Origin: an uncultured Roseburia sp.
Lineage (GTDB): Bacteria; Bacillota; Clostridia; Lachnospirales; Lachnospiraceae
Direction: 5' to 3'
Length of the DNA: 64,000 bases
NCBI GenBank assembly: GCA_947573605.1
Contig: CANPGM010000012.1
Location: forward strand, 1-64,000
Positions within the stretch are counted from its first letter, which is position 1. Each line of letters opens with the position of its first letter. Both the position numbers and the translations under genes were made by a program. Shown piece after piece: positions 36,629 to 45,073 of this stretch. The notes under the pieces were generated by a model. That model was not told the DNA's origin and did no database searches. It was given only the letters and a program-made list of their open reading frames with translations.

Positions 36629-38092
36629 TTACGCAAAGATTTTTTCCATTGCAGCTCTCATACCGTTCTCACGAATTGCCGTAAGATAAGAAACAACCGC
36701 ATCTTCCACACCGGAAAGCGCGCTTAAATCCTGTCCCCAGAATTCCGTATTTGAAAGAACCGCATGTGCAAATTCTTTCGGCTCTTTCGAGCTGTTTGCC
36801 GCAAAAAATTCCAAAACGGCCGCATCGTCAAGAATATTGTATTCCTGTCCGTCACGATGTCCGATTAACGCCTTGTCTCTGATTTCCGTTCCGGTATAGA
36901 ACGCCATCAAAGCAGCCAGTGAGAAGGTCAGATGCACCGGAAGCTTCCCTTCTTTTTCGATATATCCCAGGAAACTCGGCATACATCTTGCTCTCCACTT
37001 GGAAACGGAATTTAAAGAAATCGCCAGCAGCGCATGTTTTACATACGGATTGTTGAAACGCGTAATTACCGCGTTTGCAAATTCTTCAAGCTCCTCCTTC
37101 GGCAATGTCAGCGTCGGGATTACTTCCTCAGAAATCGTATTCTTCATAAAACTGCAAATCAGCTCGTCATTCATAGATTCCAGAACGATATCGTTGCCGC
37201 AGAGGTAAGAAGCAAGCACAAAAGAAGTATGCGCGCCGTTTAAGATACGTACTTTTCTTTGCTTATATGGCTTCTGGTTGTCCGTAAAAATAACCGGAAG
37301 GCCTGCCTTCGGAAGCGGAAACTCATCGCTGATATCCTTTGCGCTCTCGATAACCCAGAGTGCAAACGGCTCTCCCGTTACAATCAGGTTATCCTGATAT
37401 CCGAACTCTTTGCAGAGCTCATCCGCCTCGTCTCTCGGATACCCTGTTACGATACGATCTACCAATGTGGATGTAAATACGCACGCTTCGTTAATCCAGT
37501 TTACAAATCCTTCCTCTAAATCCCAAAGCGCCGCAAGCTTCAATACACATTCCTTTAAATGGATACCGTTGTCGTCAATCAACTCGACCGGAAGCATTAC
37601 AAGCCCTTTATCCATCGCACCGTTAAAATGCTTATATCTTTCAAAAAGGAACTTTGTCAGCTTGCCCGGATAAGTCTTCGGCGGATTCAGCTCAAACTTA
37701 TCCGTATCATCGTATACAATACCCGCTTCCGTTGTATTGGAAACGATAAAACGAAGCGTATCCAGCTTTGCGTACGCCGCATACTTTTCATATTCGCCGT
37801 AAGCATCAACTACATCTGTTACACTTGTCACCACACGGTTGATTTTCTTTGGTTCTCCGTCCACGATACCTCTTAACTGAACGGTATACTGGCATTCCTG
37901 ATCATGGAAAAGATTCAAAGTGCCGAATTCAATCGGCTTTACCAATACAATGTCTCCGTCGAATTCTCCGCTCTCATTTGCGATATCAATCATATAATCG
38001 ACAAATGCACGAAGGAAATTTCCCTCTCCAAACTGTAATACTTTGATCGGACGTTCTTTTTTGCCTGTTTTTGCTTTGCTTAAAAGTTCCAT
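36629..38092 (-). CDS. uxaB: tagaturonate reductase (altronate oxidoreductase)
   Basis: A 487-residue member of the long-chain mannitol dehydrogenase family that reduces D-tagaturonate to D-altronate with NADH. The start VLQFGEGNFLRAFVDYMID is the cofactor-binding segment and KVRILNGAHTSFVL contains the conserved Lys/Asn/His catalytic set. Length matches UxaB. First gene of the left arm of the divergent uronate locus, transcribed from a promoter at 38245-38273 whose start point is covered by a strong palindrome. Confidence 0.95.
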   Translation of the reverse strand: MELLSKAKTGKKERPIKVLQFGEGNFLRAFVDYMIDIANESGEFDGDIVLVKPIEFGTLNLFHDQECQYTVQLRGIVDGEPKKINRVVTSVTDVVDAYGEYEKYAAYAKLDTLRFIVSNTTEAGIVYDDTDKFELNPPKTYPGKLTKFLFERYKHFNGAMDKGLVMLPVELIDDNGIHLKECVLKLAALWDLEEGFVNWINEACVFTSTLVDRIVTGYPRDEADELCKEFGYQDNLIVTGEPFALWVIESAKDISDEFPLPKAGLPVIFTDNQKPYKQRKVRILNGAHTSFVLASYLCGNDIVLESMNDELICSFMKNTISEEVIPTLTLPKEELEEFANAVITRFNNPYVKHALLAISLNSVSKWRARCMPSFLGYIEKEGKLPVHLTFSLAALMAFYTGTEIRDKALIGHRDGQEYNILDDAAVLEFFAANSSKEPKEFAHAVLSNTEFWGQDLSALSGVEDAVVSYLTAIRENGMRAAMEKIFA

Positions 38093-38221
38093 TTTTCCCT
38101 TTCCTTTCTTCCATTATAAATCGAGTAGGGAAAGATTCTTATCCCCGCTCACTGCTTTGGGCGCTTAAATCATTTGCCGTTAATTTCTCCGGGTTCCCGG
38201 ATGCACAAAGGCAGACTTACT

Positions 38222-38241
38222 AAATGTAAGCGTTTACATTT
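38222..38241. promoter_or_regulatory. palindromic operator (LacI-family or CcpA cre site) at the uxaB start
   Basis: AAATGTAAGCGTTTACATTT has 8-bp perfect arms around a GCGT core. It fits the cre consensus WTGNAANCGNWNNCA at every fixed position, and equally the general LacI-family operator form. It covers the predicted transcription start of uxaB, so binding would repress. Because a LacI regulator is encoded next door, local control by that protein and catabolite control by CcpA are both possible. Confidence 0.75.
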
Positions 38242-38244
38242 CCT

Positions 38245-38273
38245 ATTCTTGCACCTTTTTTCCATTTAGTCAA
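38245..38273 (-). promoter_or_regulatory. promoter of uxaB-uxaA-SDR
   Basis: Minus strand TTGACT (38268-38273), 17-base spacer, AAGAAT (38245-38250). The expected start at about 38238 is inside the palindrome 38222-38241. Confidence 0.6.
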
Positions 38274-38376
38274 TATGTAAATTTGACGAAATTGTATATT
38301 TCGCATACTTTTTTTGTGTGATTATTTCAATTTCGCATATTTTTGTTATTTTAATGCTTTTTTAATTTTTATATCC

Positions 38377-38405
38377 TTGCTTTCTTTCAGGCAGTGATGT
38401 ATAAT
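38377..38405 (+). promoter_or_regulatory. promoter of the lacI-uxaC arm
   Basis: TTGCTT (38377-38382), 17-base spacer, TATAAT (38400-38405). The start would be about 80 bases before the LacI ATG. The rest of 38093-38489 is AT-rich regulatory DNA without an ORF. Confidence 0.7.
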
Positions 38406-38489
38406 ATCTGCGATTGCATTGTAACTGCTTTCATAAATTACTAAAAGCTTTATTTAGCGGATAAATGAAGCTTTTCGAGGACTGCGAGT

Positions 38490-39506
38490 ATGGCATTAAC
38501 GATATATGACATTTCCAAAAAAGCCGGCGTTTCCATCGCCACCGTTTCCCGTGTCTTAAACGGAAGCGAAAATGTAAGAGCGTCCACCCGGAAAAAAGTA
38601 ATGGACGTGATTGAAGAATACGATTATACCCCGAATGCCTTTGCACGCGGAATGGGACTTCATTCACTAAAGACAATCGGCATTCTCTGCGCCGATTCCT
38701 CGGATTTGTTTCTTGCAAAGGCCGTTTATTTATTAGAACAGGAACTTTCGTCAAACGGTTACGGATCGCTTCTCTGCTGTACCGGATATAATCCGGATAT
38801 CAGAAAGGATTATGTAAATTTAATCCTCTCAAAAAAAGTGGACGGCCTGATTCTGGTCGGTTCCAATTTTATCGGCGTAAATGAAGAGGAAAATCTCTAT
38901 ATCCGGGAGTGTTCCTCACAGGTGCCGATTATGCTGTTAAACGCATCTTATGACTGCCCGAATGTATACAGTACGCTTTGCGACGATTTCAGCGCTACGT
39001 ACGAGGCTGCGGAAGCCCTGATAACTGCCGGCATTTCGGATATTCTATATTTATACGGCTCCGTGTCCTACAGCGGAGAAAAAAAGCGGAAGGGATTTCT
39101 TACTGCAATGGAAGCCCACCGGGTTCCCGGTTATGAACGTCTGATTTGTTACTATGAAGGAAGAACGGACCGGCTGAATGAAATTGCCGACTTCGTGGAA
39201 GAAATCGCGGCGTCAGGCCCGCCCTTCCACGGCGTAATCGCGTCCGACGACTGCCTTGCGGTTGGCTGTATGAAATATGCAAACCGAAAGGGACTGCGGA
39301 TTCCCGAAGAGTTGTCCGTAATCGGGTACAATAACTCTGTACTGACCGATTGCTGTATGCCGGAACTGACTTCCATCGACAATCGGCTCGAAACCCAGAC
39401 GCATCGGCTCGTAGAAACTTTAATCGGCGTTCTTTCCGGGGAAGAGATGCCGAAAAAATCTATTTTTTCAGGGAAATTAATTAAAAGAGGCACCACTCTT
39501 TTTTAA
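38490..39506 (+). CDS. LacI-family transcriptional regulator
   Basis: A 338-residue regulator with the LacI helix-turn-helix and hinge at its very start (TIYDISKKAGVSIATVSRVL, NGSENVRASTRKKV) and a periplasmic-binding-type effector domain. A GAGGA site lies 8 bases upstream of the ATG. Effector is likely a uronate intermediate such as galacturonate, tagaturonate or KDG, inferred only from the flanking uxa genes. The palindrome at 38222-38241 has the right form for it. It is the first gene of the right-hand arm, about 100 bases ahead of uxaC. Confidence 0.93.
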   Translation: MALTIYDISKKAGVSIATVSRVLNGSENVRASTRKKVMDVIEEYDYTPNAFARGMGLHSLKTIGILCADSSDLFLAKAVYLLEQELSSNGYGSLLCCTGYNPDIRKDYVNLILSKKVDGLILVGSNFIGVNEEENLYIRECSSQVPIMLLNASYDCPNVYSTLCDDFSATYEAAEALITAGISDILYLYGSVSYSGEKKRKGFLTAMEAHRVPGYERLICYYEGRTDRLNEIADFVEEIAASGPPFHGVIASDDCLAVGCMKYANRKGLRIPEELSVIGYNNSVLTDCCMPELTSIDNRLETQTHRLVETLIGVLSGEEMPKKSIFSGKLIKRGTTLF

Positions 39507-39606
39507 TTTGCCGCACAGGGACAAATCTTTTCTTATGTTTCGGTACGGCCGCGGAGGCCTTATCTGCCGCCGCAGACAGATATCATTTTTTATGGAGGGA
39601 AAAGAA

Positions 39607-41013
39607 ATGAAACAATTTATGGACGAGAACTTTTTGCTCTCAAACGAAACCGCACAGAAGCTTTACCACGACTTTGCGGCAAAAAAGCCGGTTCTGGATT
39701 ACCACTGCCATATCAATCCGCAGGAAATCTGTGAGGACCGTAAATTTGAAAACATTACTCAGGTCTGGCTGGGTGGCGACCATTACAAATGGCGTTTTAT
39801 GCGTTCCTGCGGCGTTGACGAATACTATATCACCGGAGGCGCACCGGACAAGGAAAAATTCTTTAAATGGGCGGAATGTCTTGGAAAAGCAATCGGCAAT
39901 CCGCTGTTTCACTGGAGTCATCTTGAGCTGCAGAAGTATTTCGGCTATCACGGCGTATTAAACAAAAATACCGCGGAAGAAGTATGGAATCTCTGCAACG
40001 AAAAGCTCGCAGATCCGTCCATGACGGTAAGAAATATTATCAAACAGTCCAACGTTACCTTAATCTGTACGACAGACGATCCGGTAGACTCTCTTGAATG
40101 GCATAAAAAGCTGGCCGAGGACAACAGCTTTGACGTACAGGTACTTCCCGCATGGCGCCCGGACAAGGCAATGAATATCGAAAAGCCTACATTTGCAGAT
40201 TATTTGAATACGCTTTCCGAAGTTTCCGGCGTTTCGATCGCCTCCTTCGCGGATCTTCGCACCGCATTATCGGCACGGATGGATTTCTTCGCTTCAATGG
40301 GCTGCTCGGTTTCCGACCATGCGCTGGAATATGTTATGTACGCACCGGCTTCCGAAGAAGAGATCGAGGCAATCTTTGCAAAGCGCTTATCGGGAAGCGA
40401 CGTATCACGCGAGGAAGAGCTGAAATACAAAACGGCGTTCATGATTTTCGTTGGAAAAGAATACGCAAAGAGAAATTGGGTAATGCAGCTTCACTACGGC
40501 TGCAAGCGCGATAACAATACGCTGCGGTTTGCACAGCTCGGACCGGATACCGGATACGACTGCATTAACAACTACGCTCCGTCTTCCGAAATGGCCGACT
40601 ACTTAAATGCATTAATCAAAACGGATGAACTTCCGAAAACCATCATTTACAGCTTAAATCCGAACGACAATCAGGCAATCGGAACCATTTTAGGTTGTTT
40701 CCAGGATTCTACCGCCGTAGCAAAAATCCAGCAGGGTTCCGCGTGGTGGTTCAACGATCATAAGACCGGCATGCAGGATCAGATGATTTCTCTTGCCAAT
40801 CTTGGAAATCTTTCCGGTTTCGTCGGAATGCTGACCGACTCAAGAAGCTTTTTATCCTATACGCGTCACGACTATTTCAGAAGAATTCTCTGCAATCTGC
40901 TCGGAACATGGGTAGAAAACGGAGAATATCCGGCGGACTACGATACGCTGGCAGAGATCGTAAACGGTATCTGCTATGACAACGCCGTACGCTATTTCGG
41001 ATTTAAATTGTAA
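39607..41013 (+). CDS. uxaC: glucuronate/galacturonate isomerase (uronate isomerase)
   Basis: A 468-residue amidohydrolase-fold isomerase converting D-galacturonate to D-tagaturonate (and glucuronate to fructuronate). I take the ATG at 39607, after GGAGGGAAAAGAA, since the longer open frame upstream is not UxaC-like. Family marks: DYHCHINPQEI (metal-binding HxH), QVWLGGDHYKWRFMRSCG, TTDDPVDSLEWH, ARRNWVMQLHYG-type strand reading KRNWVMQLHYG and SWWFNDHK. First catabolic step of the pathway completed by UxaB and UxaA across the divergent promoter. Confidence 0.96.
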   Translation: MKQFMDENFLLSNETAQKLYHDFAAKKPVLDYHCHINPQEICEDRKFENITQVWLGGDHYKWRFMRSCGVDEYYITGGAPDKEKFFKWAECLGKAIGNPLFHWSHLELQKYFGYHGVLNKNTAEEVWNLCNEKLADPSMTVRNIIKQSNVTLICTTDDPVDSLEWHKKLAEDNSFDVQVLPAWRPDKAMNIEKPTFADYLNTLSEVSGVSIASFADLRTALSARMDFFASMGCSVSDHALEYVMYAPASEEEIEAIFAKRLSGSDVSREEELKYKTAFMIFVGKEYAKRNWVMQLHYGCKRDNNTLRFAQLGPDTGYDCINNYAPSSEMADYLNALIKTDELPKTIIYSLNPNDNQAIGTILGCFQDSTAVAKIQQGSAWWFNDHKTGMQDQMISLANLGNLSGFVGMLTDSRSFLSYTRHDYFRRILCNLLGTWVENGEYPADYDTLAEIVNGICYDNAVRYFGFKL

Positions 41014-41045
41014 AAAAGAAAGAAGAGAATTCATGGAGGATTCAA

Positions 41046-41909
41046 ATGGAATTAAGAACAGCGGCATCTCCAAGAGATGTGAAACATTACACTACAGAAC
41101 GTTTAAGAGAAGAATTTCTGATTGACGATTTGTTTAAAGAAGATATTATAAAGCTTGTGTACAGCCATATTGACCGTATTATTACCGGCTCCGCCGTTCC
41201 GGTCAGGGAGACGCTGGTACTTACGGCAGGAGATGAGCTCCGCGCGCAGTACTTCTGTGAAAGAAGAGAACTTGGCGTCATCAATATCGGAGGCGCAGGA
41301 AAAATCACGGTCGACGGCAGAGTATACCCGGTCGGCCACAAGGAAGGCATGTATATCGGAATGGGTTCTAAGGATATTTCCTTTGCAAGCGATTCCGCCG
41401 CAGAACCGGCAAAATTTTATTTAAACAGCGCTCCGGCGCATATGACCTACCCGACCGTTTTAATCAAGCCGGAGGGCACGCCGGAAGACGGAGTTGTGAT
41501 TGTAAAAGACAGCAACAAAGTCGAACTTGGCTCATTGGAATCCGCCAACCATAGAACGATCTGCAAATACATTCTTCCGGGTCAGGTAGAAAGCTGTCAG
41601 CTCGAAATGGGTATGACAAAACTGGAACCGGGCAGCGTATGGAATACTATGCCGTGCCACACCCATGACAGACGTATGGAAGTCTATCTCTATTTTGATA
41701 TGCCGCAGGATGCGCTTGTCATGCATTATATGGGAGAACCTACAGAAACGAGACATATTGTAATGCGTAACGAACAGGCCGTAATTTCTCCGAGTTGGTC
41801 CATTCACTCAGGCTGCGGTACACAGGCATATACTTTTATCTGGGGTATGGTCGGAGAAAATCAGGACTTCGACGATATGGATCATTGCGAAATGACCGAT
41901 TTACTTTAA
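41046..41909 (+). CDS. kduI: 5-dehydro-4-deoxy-D-glucuronate isomerase
   Basis: A 287-residue cupin enzyme that isomerises 4-deoxy-L-threo-5-hexosulose uronate, the product of pectate lyase plus unsaturated uronyl hydrolase. Zinc ligands are visible in MPCHTHDRRMEVYLYFD (two His and Glu) and in SPSWSIHSGCG. The N-terminal SPRDVKHYTTERLREEFLI is typical. Normal family length (about 280). It lies 32 bases after uxaC. A hairpin CCCGC-ATAC-GCGGG at 41934-41947 separates it from the next gene. Confidence 0.95.
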   Translation: MELRTAASPRDVKHYTTERLREEFLIDDLFKEDIIKLVYSHIDRIITGSAVPVRETLVLTAGDELRAQYFCERRELGVINIGGAGKITVDGRVYPVGHKEGMYIGMGSKDISFASDSAAEPAKFYLNSAPAHMTYPTVLIKPEGTPEDGVVIVKDSNKVELGSLESANHRTICKYILPGQVESCQLEMGMTKLEPGSVWNTMPCHTHDRRMEVYLYFDMPQDALVMHYMGEPTETRHIVMRNEQAVISPSWSIHSGCGTQAYTFIWGMVGENQDFDDMDHCEMTDLL

Positions 41910-41972
41910 TCATAATATAACAATAAGCAAATACCCGCATACGCGGGCAGGGAAGGATCATATATTAATACT

Positions 41973-42614
41973 ATGAAAATTGCACTGATAAATGAAAACA
42001 GCCAGGCAGCAAAAAACGAACTGATTTGCAGCACATTAAAATCCGTCGTAGAACCGATGGGACATGAAGTATTTAATTACGGCATGTATTCTGCAGAGGA
42101 CGAACATCAGCTCACCTATGTCCAGAACGGCATCCTCGCCGCCGTACTCATCAACTCAGGCGCAGCGGACTATGTGATTACGGGATGCGGCACGGGAGAA
42201 GGCGCAATGCTTGCCTGCAACGCATTTCCGCAGGTACTCTGCGGACATATCGAATCCCCGCTCGACGCGTATCTGTTTTCTCAGGTCAACGACGGAAACT
42301 GTATCGCGCTTCCGTTTGCGGAGAATTTCGGATGGGGCGGAGAATTAAATCTGACTTATATCTTCGAAAAATTGTTCTGTGCGCCGGGAGGCGGCGGCTA
42401 TCCAAAGGAAAGAGTCGTTCCGGAACAAAGAAACAAGAAAATTCTCGACGAAGTAAAAAAAGTTACGCATAACGATATGGTGTCCATTTTAAAAGGGCTG
42501 GATAAAGAACTGGTAAAAGGCGCGTTAAGCGGAGAACACTTTGCGGAATATTTCTTTGCGAACTGCAAAGACGATGCAATTGCAGCAGCCGTGAAAGAAG
42601 TCACAGCTGATTGA
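41973..42614 (+). CDS. RpiB/LacA/LacB-family sugar isomerase, possibly DhuI-like uronate isomerase
   Basis: A 213-residue RpiB-fold protein: MKIALINENSQAAKNELI start, ITGCGTGEGAMLACN (the phosphate/hydroxyl-binding Gly loop with Cys general base as in RpiB) and an extra C-terminal helical region that makes it ~60 residues longer than RpiB. In streptococcal glycosaminoglycan loci a protein of this family and size (DhuI) performs the same step as KduI with a different fold. Its position directly after kduI and its DhuD-like SDR partner in the other arm support that role, but ribose- or other sugar-phosphate isomerase activity is not excluded. It is followed by a strong terminator. Confidence 0.8.
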   Translation: MKIALINENSQAAKNELICSTLKSVVEPMGHEVFNYGMYSAEDEHQLTYVQNGILAAVLINSGAADYVITGCGTGEGAMLACNAFPQVLCGHIESPLDAYLFSQVNDGNCIALPFAENFGWGGELNLTYIFEKLFCAPGGGGYPKERVVPEQRNKKILDEVKKVTHNDMVSILKGLDKELVKGALSGEHFAEYFFANCKDDAIAAAVKEVTAD

Positions 42615-42650
42615 ATCTGACATCGCATACGCCATATCCTAACAAAAAAG

Positions 42651-42688
42651 CAGAAGCCGCAGTCAGCAATTGCGGCTTCTGTTTTTTT
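42651..42688. terminator. bidirectional terminator between the uronate arm and the chemoreceptor
   Basis: An 11-bp perfect stem CAGAAGCCGCA / TGCGGCTTCTG with a 9-base loop, followed by seven T on the plus strand and six T on the minus strand. It serves the converging rpiB-like and chemoreceptor genes. Confidence 0.9.
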
Positions 42689-42703
42689 ATTTCCAAATGC
42701 TTC

Positions 42704-44734
42704 TTAACATTCCTCGTACTGAAATCTTCCGACCAGTTCTTTCAACATATCAGCCTGGCTCGAAAGCTGCTCGGAGGCTGCTGCGCTTTCCTCGGAGGTT
42801 GCAGAGTTAGATTCTACAACGGTTGCAATCTGATTAATTCCGTCCGTAATCTGAGCCGCCGCATCCGCCTGATTATCCGATGCTTCGGCAATCTCCGTCA
42901 CGGATTCATTCACCACTTTTGCATTGCCTACAACTGCAATCAGAGAATCGGCTGTAGATTCCGCAAGCATCATTCCCTCTTCTACTGCCATAATCGCATT
43001 CTGTATCAAATCTTTCGTCTTCTTTGCCGCTTCCGAACTCTGATCCGCAAGCACGCCTACCTGGGTAGCAACAACGGCAAAGCCCTTTCCGTTCTCTCCA
43101 GCCCTTGCAGCCTCAATCGAAGCATTTAACGCAAGCAGCGCCGTCTGATCGGCTATTCCCTCAATGCTGCTGATGATTTCGGCAATTTTATCGGAAGCCT
43201 CTCGGATCCGATTCATAGATTCCGTACTCTTCTTCATATGCTCGTTGCTTTCCAGAATCTGGTCGTTCATATCGGTAACAATATCTTTGGCCTTTTTCGC
43301 ATTATCTGCGTTTACATGTATTTTCTCCGAAATATCCGTAATTGTAGCCGTCAACTCTTCAATCGCACTTGCCTGATCGGTTGCGCCCTCCGCCAGCATC
43401 TGCGCCGCTCCGGCCAGATCGGTTGCACCTTTTTGAACGCTCTCCGCATTGCTGTCAATGTCTCTCATCGCAACGCTCAAGGACGAAATAATTCCACGGA
43501 AAGAATGGCTGATCTGTGCAAAATCTCCTACATAGTCCCCGTCGATTTTTATCAGGAAGTTTCCGTTTGAAAGCTCCGCCAAATGACTGTCGATATCGGA
43601 AATTACATTCGTTAAGCCGTCAATTGTTGCCGCAAGACTTCTCATCAATATAGCTGTCTCGTCATTTGTATCAGGAATCGGCGTATCGGAATGAAGATCA
43701 CCCTCTTCCAGAAGCTTCAGCCGCTCTACAACTACAGAAATCGGCTTTGCAACCTTCTTGCCAAGATGCACGCCGGTTCTTACTCCGTAAACGGTAAATG
43801 CAATCACAAGAATCACTGTAATCATCAGAGAAAGATAAAACATACCCAAAAACTCATTTCTGACGGCGGCAACACCGATACTCCAACCGTTCATATTCGG
43901 GACCGGAGAATATGCGACGATCTTTGTGACTCCTCCATAGGAATAGGTGCCCGTTCCGTCTTCTCCGTTTACCATTTTTTTACAGATCGCACTGTATTTC
44001 CTGAGTTTTCGATTCGTATCTCCAAGCGCAACGCTATCTTCTACTCCGACCAGGGACGAGTCAAGATCTGCAATTGTAATTCCGTTTGCATCCAGCATAA
44101 ACGCGGTGCCGCCGTTTCCCACTTTGATGGAACGCATAATATCATTTAAATATTCACCGTCCGGGATATAAACGACAGCGCCCACCGGCTTTGTTCCAGG
44201 AAGCCCGTCTTCCCACAACGGCGCGGAAATCGCATAGGAAACGGTCTTTGTCACCTCGCTGTATGCCGGCGTCGACACAAACGTATTCCCCTTCATCGCC
44301 TCTTTAAAATAATCTCTGTCAGACAGGTCCTCTCCTGAAAGAACATCGATTCCGTTACTGTCAAGCAGAAATGCACCCATAAAATTATGATCTTTTATTC
44401 TTTGATTTATAATAGACGCTTTTTCCTCGACCGACTTATCCGGATCGGCAAGACGGGCTATACTTCCCGTTTCATATGCAATCGCTTTGTATTCCTCCAA
44501 AGATGCAGCCACATATTTTGCAGCCACATCGGAAGTATTGTTAATCGTTTCCGAAATTGCGCTGATAGAAGAAACATAGCTTAAAACAGACGTGAGCACT
44601 CCCAAAACAATACAGCAAATCATAATCACTCGTGCAAAACGCATGGAAATCTGTTTTTCAATACTGACAAACTCGCCGTTCTTTTTTCCAAAACCTGTTT
44701 TTTTGTGCTCCTTGTTCCTGTTTTCCTTTTTCAT
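42704..44734 (-). CDS. methyl-accepting chemotaxis protein with dCache sensor
   Basis: A 676-residue chemoreceptor. After a basic N-terminus, a membrane helix near residues 30-52 and a second near 296-318 enclose a double-Cache outside domain that contains the expected Cache strands ([27 protein letters not shown]). A HAMP region follows, then the signalling domain with the highly conserved tip [20 protein letters not shown]. Cache receptors commonly detect amino or organic acids. Its placement beside uronate genes suggests, without proof, a taste for uronates. It implies a motile host. A 280-base leader without ORF precedes it. Confidence 0.93.
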   Translation of the reverse strand: MKKENRNKEHKKTGFGKKNGEFVSIEKQISMRFARVIMICCIVLGVLTSVLSYVSSISAISETINNTSDVAAKYVAASLEEYKAIAYETGSIARLADPDKSVEEKASIINQRIKDHNFMGAFLLDSNGIDVLSGEDLSDRDYFKEAMKGNTFVSTPAYSEVTKTVSYAISAPLWEDGLPGTKPVGAVVYIPDGEYLNDIMRSIKVGNGGTAFMLDANGITIADLDSSLVGVEDSVALGDTNRKLRKYSAICKKMVNGEDGTGTYSYGGVTKIVAYSPVPNMNGWSIGVAAVRNEFLGMFYLSLMITVILVIAFTVYGVRTGVHLGKKVAKPISVVVERLKLLEEGDLHSDTPIPDTNDETAILMRSLAATIDGLTNVISDIDSHLAELSNGNFLIKIDGDYVGDFAQISHSFRGIISSLSVAMRDIDSNAESVQKGATDLAGAAQMLAEGATDQASAIEELTATITDISEKIHVNADNAKKAKDIVTDMNDQILESNEHMKKSTESMNRIREASDKIAEIISSIEGIADQTALLALNASIEAARAGENGKGFAVVATQVGVLADQSSEAAKKTKDLIQNAIMAVEEGMMLAESTADSLIAVVGNAKVVNESVTEIAEASDNQADAAAQITDGINQIATVVESNSATSEESAAASEQLSSQADMLKELVGRFQYEEC

Positions 44735-45017
44735 AACGAACCCTCATTTCTGCGCTGCCCTCCTTTGGCTAAATAATTACTTACATTCCGGATAACAAAT
44801 GGTTACACGCCAGGCAGCGCTCTGACACATAGCACAAAACAGGATTTACTCCGCTGTCTCTTTTTCGGAATCAGCCAAATAAGCATCGAGGCTGTCCGGT
44901 TTGCAAGACTGAAATCTGCCGCTTTAAAGCGTTTTAATTTCATTGGCAATATTATATCAAAAGAAGGCGCCTTTTTCTACTTTTTTTTGCATTTTATACA
45001 AAAAAATGTCTCTTCAC
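44735..45017 (-). other. gene-free leader of the chemoreceptor with palindromes
   Basis: About 280 bases with no ORF. It contains the perfect 12-bp palindrome CGCTTTAAAGCG (44920-44931) and a pair of complementary 8-mers, GCGCTGCC (44752-44759) and GGCAGCGC (44813-44820), which can close a 50-base loop whose 3' arm touches the ribosome-site region (AGAAATGAGGG). I see no match to a known riboswitch class. Confidence 0.35.
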
Positions 45018-45059
45018 AAAAAAAGACGCCGGAAACCGCTGTTTACACGGTTTCCGGCG
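45018..45059 (-). terminator. rho-independent terminator after the hybrid kinase
   Basis: A 12-bp perfect stem CGCCGGAAACCG / CGGTTTCCGGCG with a 9-base loop, followed by seven T on the minus strand, 15 bases past the kinase stop. Confidence 0.92.
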
Positions 45060-45073
45060 CCAAATCGCCTGTA

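Noticed and set aside
44735-45017. Possible c-di-GMP (GEMM) riboswitch before the chemoreceptor
   Set aside because: A GCAAACC piece is present but the spacing to a second conserved segment and the expected tetraloop are missing.
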